Below, in pieces: positions 7,573 to 16,325 of a stretch of 64,000 nt of DNA. Below the pieces are notes generated by a model, which worked only from the letters and a program-made list of their open reading frames with translations, was not told where the DNA came from and did no database searches. Location: positions 395,972 to 459,971 of the forward strand of contig NZ_JACHXO010000001.1 in NCBI RefSeq assembly GCF_014192155.1, read 5' to 3'. The position numbers and the translations under genes are program-made. The DNA is from Roseateles terrae. Its GTDB lineage: Bacteria; Pseudomonadota; Gammaproteobacteria; Burkholderiales; Burkholderiaceae_C. Numbering within the stretch: position 1 is the stretch's first letter; each line of letters opens with the position of its first letter.

Positions 7573-10500
7573 TCACTGCAGCGCTGCAATCGTCCTGAGC
7601 AGGGTATCCGGATCGGCCGGCTTCACCACGTGCGCATCGAAGCCGGCCTTCAGGGCCCGCTCCCGATCTTCCTGCCGCCCATACCCGGTCAGGGCGACCA
7701 GCCGTAGCGTCGCCCACGCCGGCTGCGAACGGATCTGCTGTGCCAGTTCGTAGCCGCTCATGCCGGGCAGACCGATGTCGAGCAGGGCCAGATCCGGCAC
7801 CGCCTTTGCCAGCTGCCGCAGGGCATCAGCCCCGCTGTGCACCTGCGCCACCTGATGGCCTTCCATCGACAAAATCATCGCCAGGGAGGCCGCTGCGTCT
7901 TCGTTGTCGTCCACCACCAGGATGCGTCGGGGCGCGCCGGTCGGCAACGCCACCGGGGACAGCTCCGCCGCGTCCTCCGCCAGGAGGGGCAGCCGCAATT
8001 CAAAGCGGGCGCCCCGTCCCGGACCTTCGCTGAAAGCCGCCACCGAGCCCTGATGCATCTCAGCCAGCCGCCGCACCAGCGACAGGCCGATGCCCAGCCC
8101 GCCTTGCGACCGGTCGAGGGCACGCTCGCCCTGCACAAACAGATTGAAGATCTGCGGCTGGAGCTCCGCAGGGATGCCGATGCCGTTGTCCGTCACCGTG
8201 ATGACGGCCTGCCCGCGCTGCGGATCTTCCTCCAGGCTCAGATGGATCAAACCCTCCGGGTCGGTGTACTTGGCGGCATTGGTGAGCAGATTGGCCACGC
8301 ACTGCACCAGCCGCGCCTGATCGCCGCGCACCCGCAGCGGCCGCCCGCTGGTCATCGAGAACTGATGCCGACGCTCGCGCATCAGCGGCTCCACCGTCTC
8401 CACCGCCTGGGCCAGCACATCCACCAGCGCCACCGGGCTGAGCCGCAGCTGCACCCGTCCCTGGGTGATGCGGGAGATGTCCAGCAGGTCATCCACCAGC
8501 CGGGTGAGCGTGCCCACCTGACGCTGGATGATGCTCACCATGCGACGCGGCCGTTCGTCCGGCAGCTCCAGTCGGGTCAGCACGTCGCTGGCACTGCGGA
8601 TGGGCGCCATCGGATTGCGCAGCTCGTGGGCCAGCATCGCCAGGAACTGGTCCTTCTGCCGGTCTGCCGCTTCCAGGTGCTGGCGGGCCTGGACATGCGA
8701 AGAAATCTCCCGGAAGTAACACACGACCCCCAGCCCGCCTTCGGCCAGCGGAATGCGGTGGATCTGCCAGTCATAGGCTTCCAGCCGGCCGTGATCGCTG
8801 CGCTGGGCAATGAACTCCGGCGAATGGAAACTGTTGCCCGTGTGCAGGGTGGTCCAGAAGCTCTCGCTGATGTCGGTTGCCAGCGCTTCGCCCCACTGAC
8901 GATGCAGCATGGCTTCGAAGTCGCCGCCCGCCGCATCCTCCGGTCGGCTGAAGGTGGCACGGGCCGCCGGATTGGCATCGCGCAGATGCAGGCGTCCGTC
9001 CACTTCATGCACCAGAAAGACGCCGATGGGCGCCGCATACAGCAGGGTCTCGAACTGCGCATTGCGGCGGCGCGTTGCAGCATCGGAGGTCTGGCGCATG
9101 TGGCGCAGCTCCAGCAGCGCGCCCAGCCGCGCCAGCAGCTCGCGGGCGGAGAACGGCTTGATCAGGTAGTCGTCCGCGCCGGCGTCCAGGCCTTCGATGC
9201 GGGATTCCTCACCGGCGCGGGCCGACAGCAGCACCACTGGCGTCAGCCGCAGCGCGTCGTCGTCGCGGATGGCCGCGAGCAGGCCCATGCCGTCCAGGCG
9301 GGGCATCATCACGTCGGTCAGGATCAGGTCCGGCGGCTGGCGGCGGGCCGCCTCCAGCGCGGCCCGACCGTCCGGCACGGCCTCGACGTCGTAGTAGGGG
9401 GCCAGCAGCTCGCGCACATAGCCGCGCATGTCGGCGTTGTCATCGGCCAGCAGGATGCGGGCGCCGAAGGTGTTGGCAAATCGCCGGTCGGTGGATGCCA
9501 GGGGGGGCGGGGCCAGGACGTCAGGGGCCAGTGCCGGCTCCGCATCAGGCAGCCAGCGCATCGCCTCATCCACAAAAGCCCGTGCGGCCGAACTGCGGGC
9601 CATGCGGCTGGGCTGGCGGCCCCGCTGCTGGTCGGGCGGCACATGGGCTTCACCCAGGGGCACCGTCAGCCGGAAGGTCGTGCCCTGCTGCGGCGCGCTG
9701 CTCGCTTCGATTCGGCCACCGTGCAGTTGCACCAGCTCCTGCACCAGCGCCAGGCCAATGCCGGAGCCCTCATGGGTACGGCCTTCCACGCCGGCAATCC
9801 GGTGGAAACGCTCGAACAGCCGCGGCAACTCGTCGTCGGCGATGCCCACGCCGGTGTCGGCGACGGTCATCCAGACGTGGTTCTCGTCCTGGCCCATGCG
9901 CAGCGTCACGCCGCCGGCCAGGGTGAACTTGAACGCGTTGGAGAGCAGGTTCAGGACGATCTTCTCCCACATGTCCCGGTCCACCATCACCGGCTCGGAC
10001 ATCGGCGGACAGTCCACCTCAAAGCGCAGCCCGGCTTTTTCCATCGCGGAGCGGAAGGTGCTCGCGATATCACGGGTGAGGGCGGCCAGATCGACCGGCT
10101 CGAAGTAGGCCTGGGCACGGCCGGCCTCCAGGCGGGAGAAATCCAGCAGCGCATTGACCAGACGCTGCAGCCGGTTGGCATTGCGCAGGATCAGCGAGAG
10201 CCGCTGGCGCTGCACCTCGGTGAGATCGCCGCCGACCATCAGCTCCTCCAGCGGGCCCAGCATCAGGGTCAGCGGAGTCCGGAACTCGTGGCTGACGTTG
10301 GAGAAGAAGGCGGTCTTGGCCCGGTCCAGTTCTGCCAGGGCCTCCGCCCGTCGGCGCTCTTCCTCGTACGCCTGCGCGTCGGTCAGCGCCGCGGACAGCT
10401 GACCGGCCACCAGGTTCAGGAAGCTTCGATACCCCTCATCCAGCGGACGGCGCGGGCTGCATCCCACCATCAGGAAACCGGTCAGCTCTGCACCGGAGCC

Positions 10501-11427
10501 CTTGAGCGGCAGCAACAGGCCCTGGCGCACCGGTTCGGCCCAGCCGTCGATGCTCAGATGCAGGGACAGGGCTTCCAGCGAAGGCAGGTCCTGCGCCGAT
10601 TGCTGCCGGTACAGCCCGGCCAGCGGCCAGCCGCTGGGGGCGTCGTCCAAGGACATCACCTCCGGCAACTGCGCCGCCTGTGCAGGGGCGGTGGACAGCT
10701 CCAGCCGCGCGGTGCGCTCGCCCGGCTGCGTCAGGTACACGGCGGCGAAAGGCACGTCGCGCGAATAGTCACCCAGCACCTTGCAGGCATGGTGGCAGCA
10801 CTGGTGCAGATCTTCAGCACCGGTGGCGCGGGCGGCGAGATCGCGCAGCACCCGCAAGCGCCGCTCATCAATCACCCGCTCGGTGACCTCGGTCACCACG
10901 CACAGCATGCCGGCGACCTGATCGTTGTCATCGAACGCAGGGCTGTAGGAGAAGGTGTGATAAGTCTCTTCCTTGAAGCCACTGCGCTCCAGATAGAGGA
11001 GAAGGGCTTCGTCCCATGTCGCTTCTGCATGGGTCAAGACGTGTTCGATGCGCGGGCCGATGTCAGGCCAGATTTCTTCCCAGACCTTGTCGGCGCGTTC
11101 GCCCAGAGCCCAGTCGCGCTTCATGCCGAGCGTGGGCATGTAGGCGTCGTTATAGAAGAAGCGTAGCTCCGAGGACCACGCCATCCACATGGCGTACCGG
11201 GAGTCCAGCATGATGCGCACGTGGGTGCGCAGTGACTGCGGCCAGCTGTCCGGTGGGCCGAGCGGCGTCTGCGACCAGTCATGCTTACGCATGAGCGCGC
11301 CGACTTCACCGCCGCCGCGAAGAAACGGCGGGGGGGTGACGGCGGAGTTCGTTGGGCTCAGGCCCGTGTCGTTGATATCGGCGGCGCCGATCACGTCGCC
11401 GGCTTTGCCACCAGTAGGGGAAGGCAT
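7573..11427 (-). CDS. Large hybrid sensor histidine kinase with two kinase and two receiver modules
   Basis: About 1,284 residues, no clear membrane segment, so probably cytoplasmic. Order: PAS-like domain (about 40-190), GAF-like domain (about 200-350), HisKA with phosphoacceptor His in SHEFRTP (about 380), HATPase, receiver 1 (ILLADDNADMRG, acceptor Asp in LILTDVMMP near 705), second PAS (about 790-905), second HisKA (AHELRNP near 935), second HATPase (NLLTNAAKY, DNGIGIP), and receiver 2 (ILVVDDNEDA, Asp in LLDIGLPG near 1214). I chose ATG 11427 because GGAG lies 9 nt upstream; GTG 11490 is also in frame. No HPt domain or output regulator was seen, so the phosphoryl group must leave through a partner elsewhere. 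It is divergent from sixA. Confidence 0.93.
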   Translation of the reverse strand: MPSPTGGKAGDVIGAADINDTGLSPTNSAVTPPPFLRGGGEVGALMRKHDWSQTPLGPPDSWPQSLRTHVRIMLDSRYAMWMAWSSELRFFYNDAYMPTLGMKRDWALGERADKVWEEIWPDIGPRIEHVLTHAEATWDEALLLYLERSGFKEETYHTFSYSPAFDDNDQVAGMLCVVTEVTERVIDERRLRVLRDLAARATGAEDLHQCCHHACKVLGDYSRDVPFAAVYLTQPGERTARLELSTAPAQAAQLPEVMSLDDAPSGWPLAGLYRQQSAQDLPSLEALSLHLSIDGWAEPVRQGLLLPLKGSGAELTGFLMVGCSPRRPLDEGYRSFLNLVAGQLSAALTDAQAYEEERRRAEALAELDRAKTAFFSNVSHEFRTPLTLMLGPLEELMVGGDLTEVQRQRLSLILRNANRLQRLVNALLDFSRLEAGRAQAYFEPVDLAALTRDIASTFRSAMEKAGLRFEVDCPPMSEPVMVDRDMWEKIVLNLLSNAFKFTLAGGVTLRMGQDENHVWMTVADTGVGIADDELPRLFERFHRIAGVEGRTHEGSGIGLALVQELVQLHGGRIEASSAPQQGTTFRLTVPLGEAHVPPDQQRGRQPSRMARSSAARAFVDEAMRWLPDAEPALAPDVLAPPPLASTDRRFANTFGARILLADDNADMRGYVRELLAPYYDVEAVPDGRAALEAARRQPPDLILTDVMMPRLDGMGLLAAIRDDDALRLTPVVLLSARAGEESRIEGLDAGADDYLIKPFSARELLARLGALLELRHMRQTSDAATRRRNAQFETLLYAAPIGVFLVHEVDGRLHLRDANPAARATFSRPEDAAGGDFEAMLHRQWGEALATDISESFWTTLHTGNSFHSPEFIAQRSDHGRLEAYDWQIHRIPLAEGGLGVVCYFREISSHVQARQHLEAADRQKDQFLAMLAHELRNPMAPIRSASDVLTRLELPDERPRRMVSIIQRQVGTLTRLVDDLLDISRITQGRVQLRLSPVALVDVLAQAVETVEPLMRERRHQFSMTSGRPLRVRGDQARLVQCVANLLTNAAKYTDPEGLIHLSLEEDPQRGQAVITVTDNGIGIPAELQPQIFNLFVQGERALDRSQGGLGIGLSLVRRLAEMHQGSVAAFSEGPGRGARFELRLPLLAEDAAELSPVALPTGAPRRILVVDDNEDAAASLAMILSMEGHQVAQVHSGADALRQLAKAVPDLALLDIGLPGMSGYELAQQIRSQPAWATLRLVALTGYGRQEDRERALKAGFDAHVVKPADPDTLLRTIAALQ

Positions 11428-11592
11428 GCGGTCAGGCTCCCAGATCCAGATCGCTGGTCGGACCAGTCTACCGGTGTGACGCAACTCCACACGCCGTTAT
11501 TTGAACCTGTGCGGTGGAAGTACGGAGAGGGTTAGCCTCGCCCCCGTCGGGCCTGTCAATTGCCCTGTCGCACAAGATATCGAAGGACGGTC

Positions 11593-12069
11593 ATGGATCT
11601 CATCTTGTGGCGGCATGCGGAAGCCGTCGAACCGGGGCCCGGCATGGACGATATGTCCCGGGTGCTCACGACGCAGGGCGAACGCGACGCCGGACGCATG
11701 GCCGATTGGCTGCATCGTCATTTGCCTCACGACACCAGCGTGCTGGTGAGCCCCGCCGTGCGGACCCGGCAGACGGTGCAGGAGTTGCGCCGTCCCACAC
11801 GCCTCGTCGAGGACCTGGCACCGCGCAAGGGAGCGCAGGCGATGCTGGACGCCACCGGTTGGCCCCATGCCGGCAAACCGGTGGTGGTCGTCGGGCATCA
11901 GCCCACGCTTGGCATGGTGCTGGCACATCTGGTGGGTGGCGTACCACTGCAGCAGGCGATGCCCTGGCGCATTCACAAGGCGGGGCTCTGGTGGATCCGC
12001 TGCGAGCACCCGCGACAGGACCGCCCCGGCGTGGTGGTGATGGCGGTGCGCATGCCTGACCTGCCCTGA
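11593..12069 (+). CDS. sixA: SixA-type phosphohistidine phosphatase
   Basis: A 158-residue histidine phosphatase of the SixA branch. The catalytic motif lies at the very N terminus (LILWRHAEA; the RHA His is the nucleophile) and the second catalytic His is in VVVVGHQPTLGMVL. SixA removes phosphate from phosphohistidine on HPt domains of multistep phosphorelays and on phosphotransferase proteins. ATG 11593 is chosen over an upstream start because family members begin right before this motif. It stands head to head with the hybrid histidine kinase (166 bp between starts), which suggests, but does not prove, that it damps that relay. Confidence 0.9.
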   Translation: MDLILWRHAEAVEPGPGMDDMSRVLTTQGERDAGRMADWLHRHLPHDTSVLVSPAVRTRQTVQELRRPTRLVEDLAPRKGAQAMLDATGWPHAGKPVVVVGHQPTLGMVLAHLVGGVPLQQAMPWRIHKAGLWWIRCEHPRQDRPGVVVMAVRMPDLP

Positions 12070-12165
12070 TCGCAAGGCGGTGCGCGTCGGCAGACGCAAG
12101 CATGAGGCATGGCGCGCCCTGAGCCGCCCGGTACACTGGCGGCTGTTCATACTCCGAAAGCTGCC

Positions 12166-13479
12166 TTGAGTTCCAGCCTGCTCTTGATTGTTGTCCTGAT
12201 TGCCGCCAGCGCATTCTTCTCGATGGCGGAGTTGTCTTTGGCCGCGTCCCGTCGCCTGAGGCTTCGTCAACTGGCGGATGAGGGAGACAGTCGCGCGGCG
12301 CAGGTGCTGAAGGTGCAGGAGCAGCCCGGCTACTACTTCACCGTGGTGCAGATCGGCGTCAACACCTTGGCCATCCTGGCCGGTGTGGTGGGCGAGGGCG
12401 CATTGACGCCGCATTTCGAGGCGCTGCTTCGTCCGGTCATGGAGATCGACAATGCGCAGCGACTGGCGTTTGCGCTGTCCTTCGGCTGCGTGACCATGAT
12501 GTTTGTGGTGCTGGCCGACCTGCTGCCCAAACGGTTGTCGATGAACGAGCCGGAACGGGTGGCCATGACCCTGGTCGGCCCGATGATCTTCCTGACACTC
12601 GTGCTGCGGCCGGTGGCCTGGGGGCTGAATGCCCTGACCGATCTGCTGCTGCGCATCCTCGGCCGCCCGGTCAAGCCGGACAACACGATCACCCATGCGG
12701 ACATCCTGGCGCTGGCGGAAGCCGGACATCAGGCCGGTGTGGTGGCCGATGCCGAACAGCAGGTCATCGAAAACATCTTCGAGCTGGACACCCGGACGGT
12801 GGAGTCCTCGATGACCTCGCGCGAGCGCATCGTCTACTTTTCGCTGGACGACGATGAAACCCTGGTGCGTACGCGCATTGCGGAATCGCCGCATTCCACC
12901 TATCTGGTGTGTGAGCAGGACATTGATCAGGTGGTCGGTTATGTGGATGCAACCGACCTGTTCCAGCGGGTGCTGCGCGGAGAACCGATCAGCCTGCGGT
13001 CCGACCCGGCGCTGATCAAGAAGGTGCTGATCGTGCCGGACCGGCTCACCCTGGCCGAGGTGATGACCCAGTTCCGTCAAGCGCATGAAGACTTTGCGGT
13101 CATCGTCAACGAATACAGCCTGGTGGTGGGCGTGATCACCCTCAACGACGTGATGTCGACGGTGATGGGCAGTCTGGTCCACACCGATGAAGAAGAACAG
13201 CAGATCGTCCGCCGGGACGATGGCAGTTTCCTGGCTGACGGCATCACGCCGATTCCGGATGTTCAGCGCTCGCTGGGCCTGGACGAGTTTCCGCATCCCG
13301 GCCAGTACGACACGCTGGCCGGATTCCTGATGGTCATGCTGCGCCGCATTCCCAAGCGCACCGACGTGGTGGAGTGGGAAGGATGGCGCTTTGAAGTGGT
13401 GGACGTGGACAGCCACCGCGTGGACCAGGTGATGATCACCCGGGTGCAGCCGCCGTCCAGGGACACCCCGCACGACTGA
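12166..13479 (+). CDS. CNNM/CorC/HlyC-type membrane protein (DUF21-CBS-CorC_HlyC)
   Basis: An integral membrane protein of the 'hemolysin family', now linked mainly to Mg2+/Co2+ transport. The DUF21 domain (residues 1-190) has about four membrane segments and starts with the SSLLLIVVLIAASAFF helix and MAELSLAASR. A CBS-domain pair follows (about 200-330: MTSRERIVYFSLDD, VVGYVDATDLF, VIVNEYSLVVGVITLNDV). A C-terminal CorC_HlyC domain ends at ~415 (DGSFLADGITPI, DTLAGFLM). Start is uncertain: TTG 12166 puts the first helix at the N terminus as in relatives; ATG 12109 would add 19 residues but has a poor ribosome site. It follows sixA closely on the same strand. Confidence 0.9.
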   Translation: MSSSLLLIVVLIAASAFFSMAELSLAASRRLRLRQLADEGDSRAAQVLKVQEQPGYYFTVVQIGVNTLAILAGVVGEGALTPHFEALLRPVMEIDNAQRLAFALSFGCVTMMFVVLADLLPKRLSMNEPERVAMTLVGPMIFLTLVLRPVAWGLNALTDLLLRILGRPVKPDNTITHADILALAEAGHQAGVVADAEQQVIENIFELDTRTVESSMTSRERIVYFSLDDDETLVRTRIAESPHSTYLVCEQDIDQVVGYVDATDLFQRVLRGEPISLRSDPALIKKVLIVPDRLTLAEVMTQFRQAHEDFAVIVNEYSLVVGVITLNDVMSTVMGSLVHTDEEEQQIVRRDDGSFLADGITPIPDVQRSLGLDEFPHPGQYDTLAGFLMVMLRRIPKRTDVVEWEGWRFEVVDVDSHRVDQVMITRVQPPSRDTPHD

Positions 13480-13513
13480 GCGGGGCGCTCTGGGACGCTC
13501 TGGGCGCTGCGGC

Positions 13514-15457
13514 TCAGCGCATCAGCAGCGTCTTGCCGTCATACCGATTGGCCTGCACCGGCACCGGATAGCGGTGGGACGCGGTCAGTGCCCGCATGAA
13601 ACCCGGCGTACGGGAGCGCATCAGGTCCTCTTCCATGCCGCGGAAGGCATATTGCACCGTGCTGAGAATGGTGGTCTCGTTCTGGCTGGAGAGGTGGCCG
13701 ATGAAGAAGTTCTCGGTCTGGGCCAGCAGGTCCTGGTTGATGGTCGACGGCGACTGCGTCGAATACACGATGCCGATGTTGAACTTGGCGCCTTCCTTGG
13801 CAAAGCGCGAATAGACGTCGATCACGTTGCCGGCATTGGGGGGGAAGATCATGTGCGCCTCTTCAAAGTAGATCTGCACATACCGGCCCGCCATCTCGTT
13901 GCGGACGAACTTGCCTTCCTGATGCAGGAACACCGCGCTGGACAGCGTCTTGGCGAAGTAGCGGATGATCCGCTCGTTGGCACTGCCCAGGTCCACGATG
14001 ACGGTGCCCCCCTGATCGACGGTGGCCAGGATCTCGGTGATGAAGTTGTCCACCCGCGGGGAATGGAACGGCGTGGCCGGGCGTAGCACGTAGGCGCCCG
14101 CGCCGGCCTGCGGATAGATGAAGTGCGCCATGATTTCCTCGTCGGCATCGAAGAGGAAACTGCCTTGCTTGCGCAAGGTCGGGTCGTTCGGATAACTCAG
14201 GCTGAAGCGCAGCATCAGGGAGATTTCCGCCACCATGTCGGCGAAGGTGCGCGGCTGCGGCGGTGGGCTGGAGCCGTTCACCGCCTGATAGGCGGACAGG
14301 CGGAGCGGCTGATTGAACCCCGGGTTGAAGGGCTGGATGTAGCCGTGGGCCTGCAGCGTTTCGGTGAGCCGCGCCTCGTCGTGCTCAAAGCCGGCGTGAT
14401 GCAGCACCGTCCAGAAAATCATCAGCTTGCGCAGACGTCGCTGCACCACATCGGCCGACTCATCCGGATTGAAGCGCAGCCCGGGCAGGCGGCAGGAGAG
14501 CAGCGGGCGGACATAGTCCGACTCGGCCACATCGGCCGGCAGCAGCTCTCGCAGCGTGGTCATTGCATCTTCCGGCCGCTCATGGAAGTTGAACCGCAGC
14601 AGCTGGCTGTTGGGGCCGCCAATCTTGCCTTCGGAGAGGTAGTAGAGGTTGCAACGGTCGGCATAGACGCTGCCGATGTTGTCGGCGCCATCTTGCGGGT
14701 TGCTGTTGGCATATTCGCCGTTCACATCAAAGATGAGTTGGCCGACATCCCGCCGTTCGGCGGTGACATCCATCATCCCCTGCACCAGCAGCTTCACCAC
14801 GTTGGACTTGCCCAGCCGGGTCTTGCCAAACATGGCGGTGCGGCGGCCGCGGATGTCCAGCATCGACAGGCAGCTGGTGACCGGGTGCTGCTGGTAGACC
14901 TGGGATTCGTCATGGCGCAGCAAGCCGAAGCGGATGCGCTGGTCCGCGGTGACGGTGCCGTTGATCAGCAGGTCCTGCATGCGCGGCGTGGGGGCGAAGA
15001 CGCCGTAACGGTCGGCATGCAGCAGGTGACCGGGTTCGCCGGCGAAGCGCGGCGTGTGGGAGAGCGCTGGAGGGGTGTCGCGGTAAAAGGCGCCCAGCAC
15101 GAAAAAGCGCACCAGCATCAGCTCGCTGTGCGGTGCATGGCTGCCCGAGTGGCGCTGCATCAGGGTGTCGATGCGTTCCCGGACGCCGGAGCTCGCATCC
15201 GGCCAGGGCGGGAAGTCGAGCAGGCGCAGCAACAGCAGGCGATCGGTGCGGACTTCGTGGTGGCTGGGGGGCTGGTCCAGGCGCAGGGCCGTCTGGCGTG
15301 TGGACGTCTCGACCATGAAGCAGAAGGCGCCCCGGCACAGCGCCGCCTGATCGTCCCAGTGGGCGCGGTCGGCCATCATCAATACCTGGTCGTGACACAA
15401 GGTGACTACGGGCCCCAGCCACTGGCTGGGCAGCATGTCTTCGGGATGAACGAGCAT
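13514..15457 (-). CDS. HerA/DUF87-type hexameric ATPase
   Basis: A 647-residue P-loop protein of the HerA-FtsK superfamily. The Walker A is at 211-219 (GKTRLGKSN) and the Walker B near 540 (QIYFEEAHM). The sensor segment YSTQSPSTINQDLLAQTENFFIGHLSS is typical of HerA-like DNA pumps. The ~200-residue N-terminal part is unlike anything I can name and may include a small beta-barrel. Archaeal HerA works with the NurA nuclease in end resection; bacterial relatives occur in defence and transfer modules. No nuclease, SIR2 or other partner gene is adjacent. It lies downstream of the pilus operon on the same strand, but an intrinsic terminator separates them and no clear Shine-Dalgarno precedes its ATG. 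Role unknown. Confidence 0.85.
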   Translation of the reverse strand: MLVHPEDMLPSQWLGPVVTLCHDQVLMMADRAHWDDQAALCRGAFCFMVETSTRQTALRLDQPPSHHEVRTDRLLLLRLLDFPPWPDASSGVRERIDTLMQRHSGSHAPHSELMLVRFFVLGAFYRDTPPALSHTPRFAGEPGHLLHADRYGVFAPTPRMQDLLINGTVTADQRIRFGLLRHDESQVYQQHPVTSCLSMLDIRGRRTAMFGKTRLGKSNVVKLLVQGMMDVTAERRDVGQLIFDVNGEYANSNPQDGADNIGSVYADRCNLYYLSEGKIGGPNSQLLRFNFHERPEDAMTTLRELLPADVAESDYVRPLLSCRLPGLRFNPDESADVVQRRLRKLMIFWTVLHHAGFEHDEARLTETLQAHGYIQPFNPGFNQPLRLSAYQAVNGSSPPPQPRTFADMVAEISLMLRFSLSYPNDPTLRKQGSFLFDADEEIMAHFIYPQAGAGAYVLRPATPFHSPRVDNFITEILATVDQGGTVIVDLGSANERIIRYFAKTLSSAVFLHQEGKFVRNEMAGRYVQIYFEEAHMIFPPNAGNVIDVYSRFAKEGAKFNIGIVYSTQSPSTINQDLLAQTENFFIGHLSSQNETTILSTVQYAFRGMEEDLMRSRTPGFMRALTASHRYPVPVQANRYDGKTLLMR

Positions 15458-15470
15458 AAGAAGGTGGGAG

Positions 15471-15508
15471 ACAAGAAAAAAAGGCCGATGCTCGTGGGAG
15501 CCTCGGCC
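15471..15508 (-). terminator. Rho-independent terminator of the type IVb pilus operon
   Basis: On the minus strand, GGCCGA-g-GCTC-ccac-GAGC-a-TCGGCC forms a 10-bp stem with one mismatch, followed directly by seven U (A-run at 15476-15482 on the plus strand). It lies 20 nt after the pilT stop and 14 nt before the start codon of the HerA-like gene. Confidence 0.87.
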
Positions 15509-15527
15509 GGTGCAAAGCCTCGCAGGA

Positions 15528-16325
15528 CTACGGCGAGGTGTGGAAGGAGGGGGCGGAGGCGTCCGCTTGGGCAGAGGCGGAGTGGGCGCGGGGCGGGCTC
15601 AACTGGTGCAGCCGCTGAAGCACCTTGCCGGCATAGGCGGCACGTTTGGCGGGGTCCCGCGCGTTGTAGGCGCCCAGCGCATTCACCGTCGGCCCGAGGC
15701 GGACCAGGTTGTCCCCCAGGATCCACGCGCCCACCAGGATGTTGGTGCAAGGGTCCCAGAGGTCTTCGGCGCGGATGCCATAGCGTGCCAGCACCGGGGT
15801 CCAGCTCGAGTTGATCTGCATCAACCCAATGTCGGTGGAGCCATTGGTGTTGCGGTTGACCGCCCGTGGATTGAGGCCCGACTCCTGCAGGGCGATGGCC
15901 TGCAACAGGTGGGCGGACATGCCGTAGCGGCGGGAGGCCCAGTCGAAGCACTGGGCCATGGCGGGCGTGAGTGCATGGGCGGCCCTGCGGGTGCCGGTGG
16001 GCCGCGCTGCTGCTGTTGTGGACGTCCTGGTTGACGTTTGAGTGCGCGTCTGTGCGGACGTCCAGTCCGAGGCGGGGACCGTGCTGGTCCGCCGGGCTCG
16101 GCCGTTGGCGCCGTTGAGGGGCGATGGAGTGGCTGCGGCGGTGGCAGCGTCGCCAGCGGTGCCAGCAGAGCCAGCAGTGACGGCAGCGGTCGCAGTGCCA
16201 GCAGTCGCGGCGGCAGCAATGGTGGTGCCGACGATCGCGACAGCCAGGACCATCACCAGCCACCTCAGCTGAAGCGGAAGCAGAAGCAGCCGACCCCCCG
16301 TGGCCTTGATCCGCCGCGTGTTCAT
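15528..16325 (-). CDS. pilT: Lytic transglycosylase of the type IVb pilus operon (PilT of the R64 type)
   Basis: A 265-residue protein with an N-terminal signal/anchor (about residues 14-40), an Ala/Thr/Ser-rich spacer built from short repeats (to ~115), and a soluble-lytic-transglycosylase domain. The catalytic Glu is in AIALQESGLNPRAVN, followed by STDIGLMQINSSW and AYNARD. It opens local gaps in peptidoglycan for the pilus machine, like R64 PilT (not the PilT retraction ATPase of type IVa pili). Its ATG overlaps the pilR stop as ATGA (16322-16325), so translation is probably coupled. It is the last gene before the terminator. Confidence 0.9.
   Translation of the reverse strand: MNTRRIKATGGRLLLLPLQLRWLVMVLAVAIVGTTIAAAATAGTATAAVTAGSAGTAGDAATAAATPSPLNGANGRARRTSTVPASDWTSAQTRTQTSTRTSTTAAARPTGTRRAAHALTPAMAQCFDWASRRYGMSAHLLQAIALQESGLNPRAVNRNTNGSTDIGLMQINSSWTPVLARYGIRAEDLWDPCTNILVGAWILGDNLVRLGPTVNALGAYNARDPAKRAAYAGKVLQRLHQLSPPRAHSASAQADASAPSFHTSP

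Noticed and set aside
7837..11166. An 1,109-codon open frame antisense to the hybrid histidine kinase
   Set aside because: It mirrors the codon pattern of the real gene on the other strand, has no recognisable domain, and is rich in Gln/His/Arg/Gly as expected for a shadow frame in GC-rich DNA.
13514..15457. HerA-nuclease type anti-phage system
   Set aside because: No partner nuclease or effector gene adjoins it; both neighbours are convergent or separated genes of other function.
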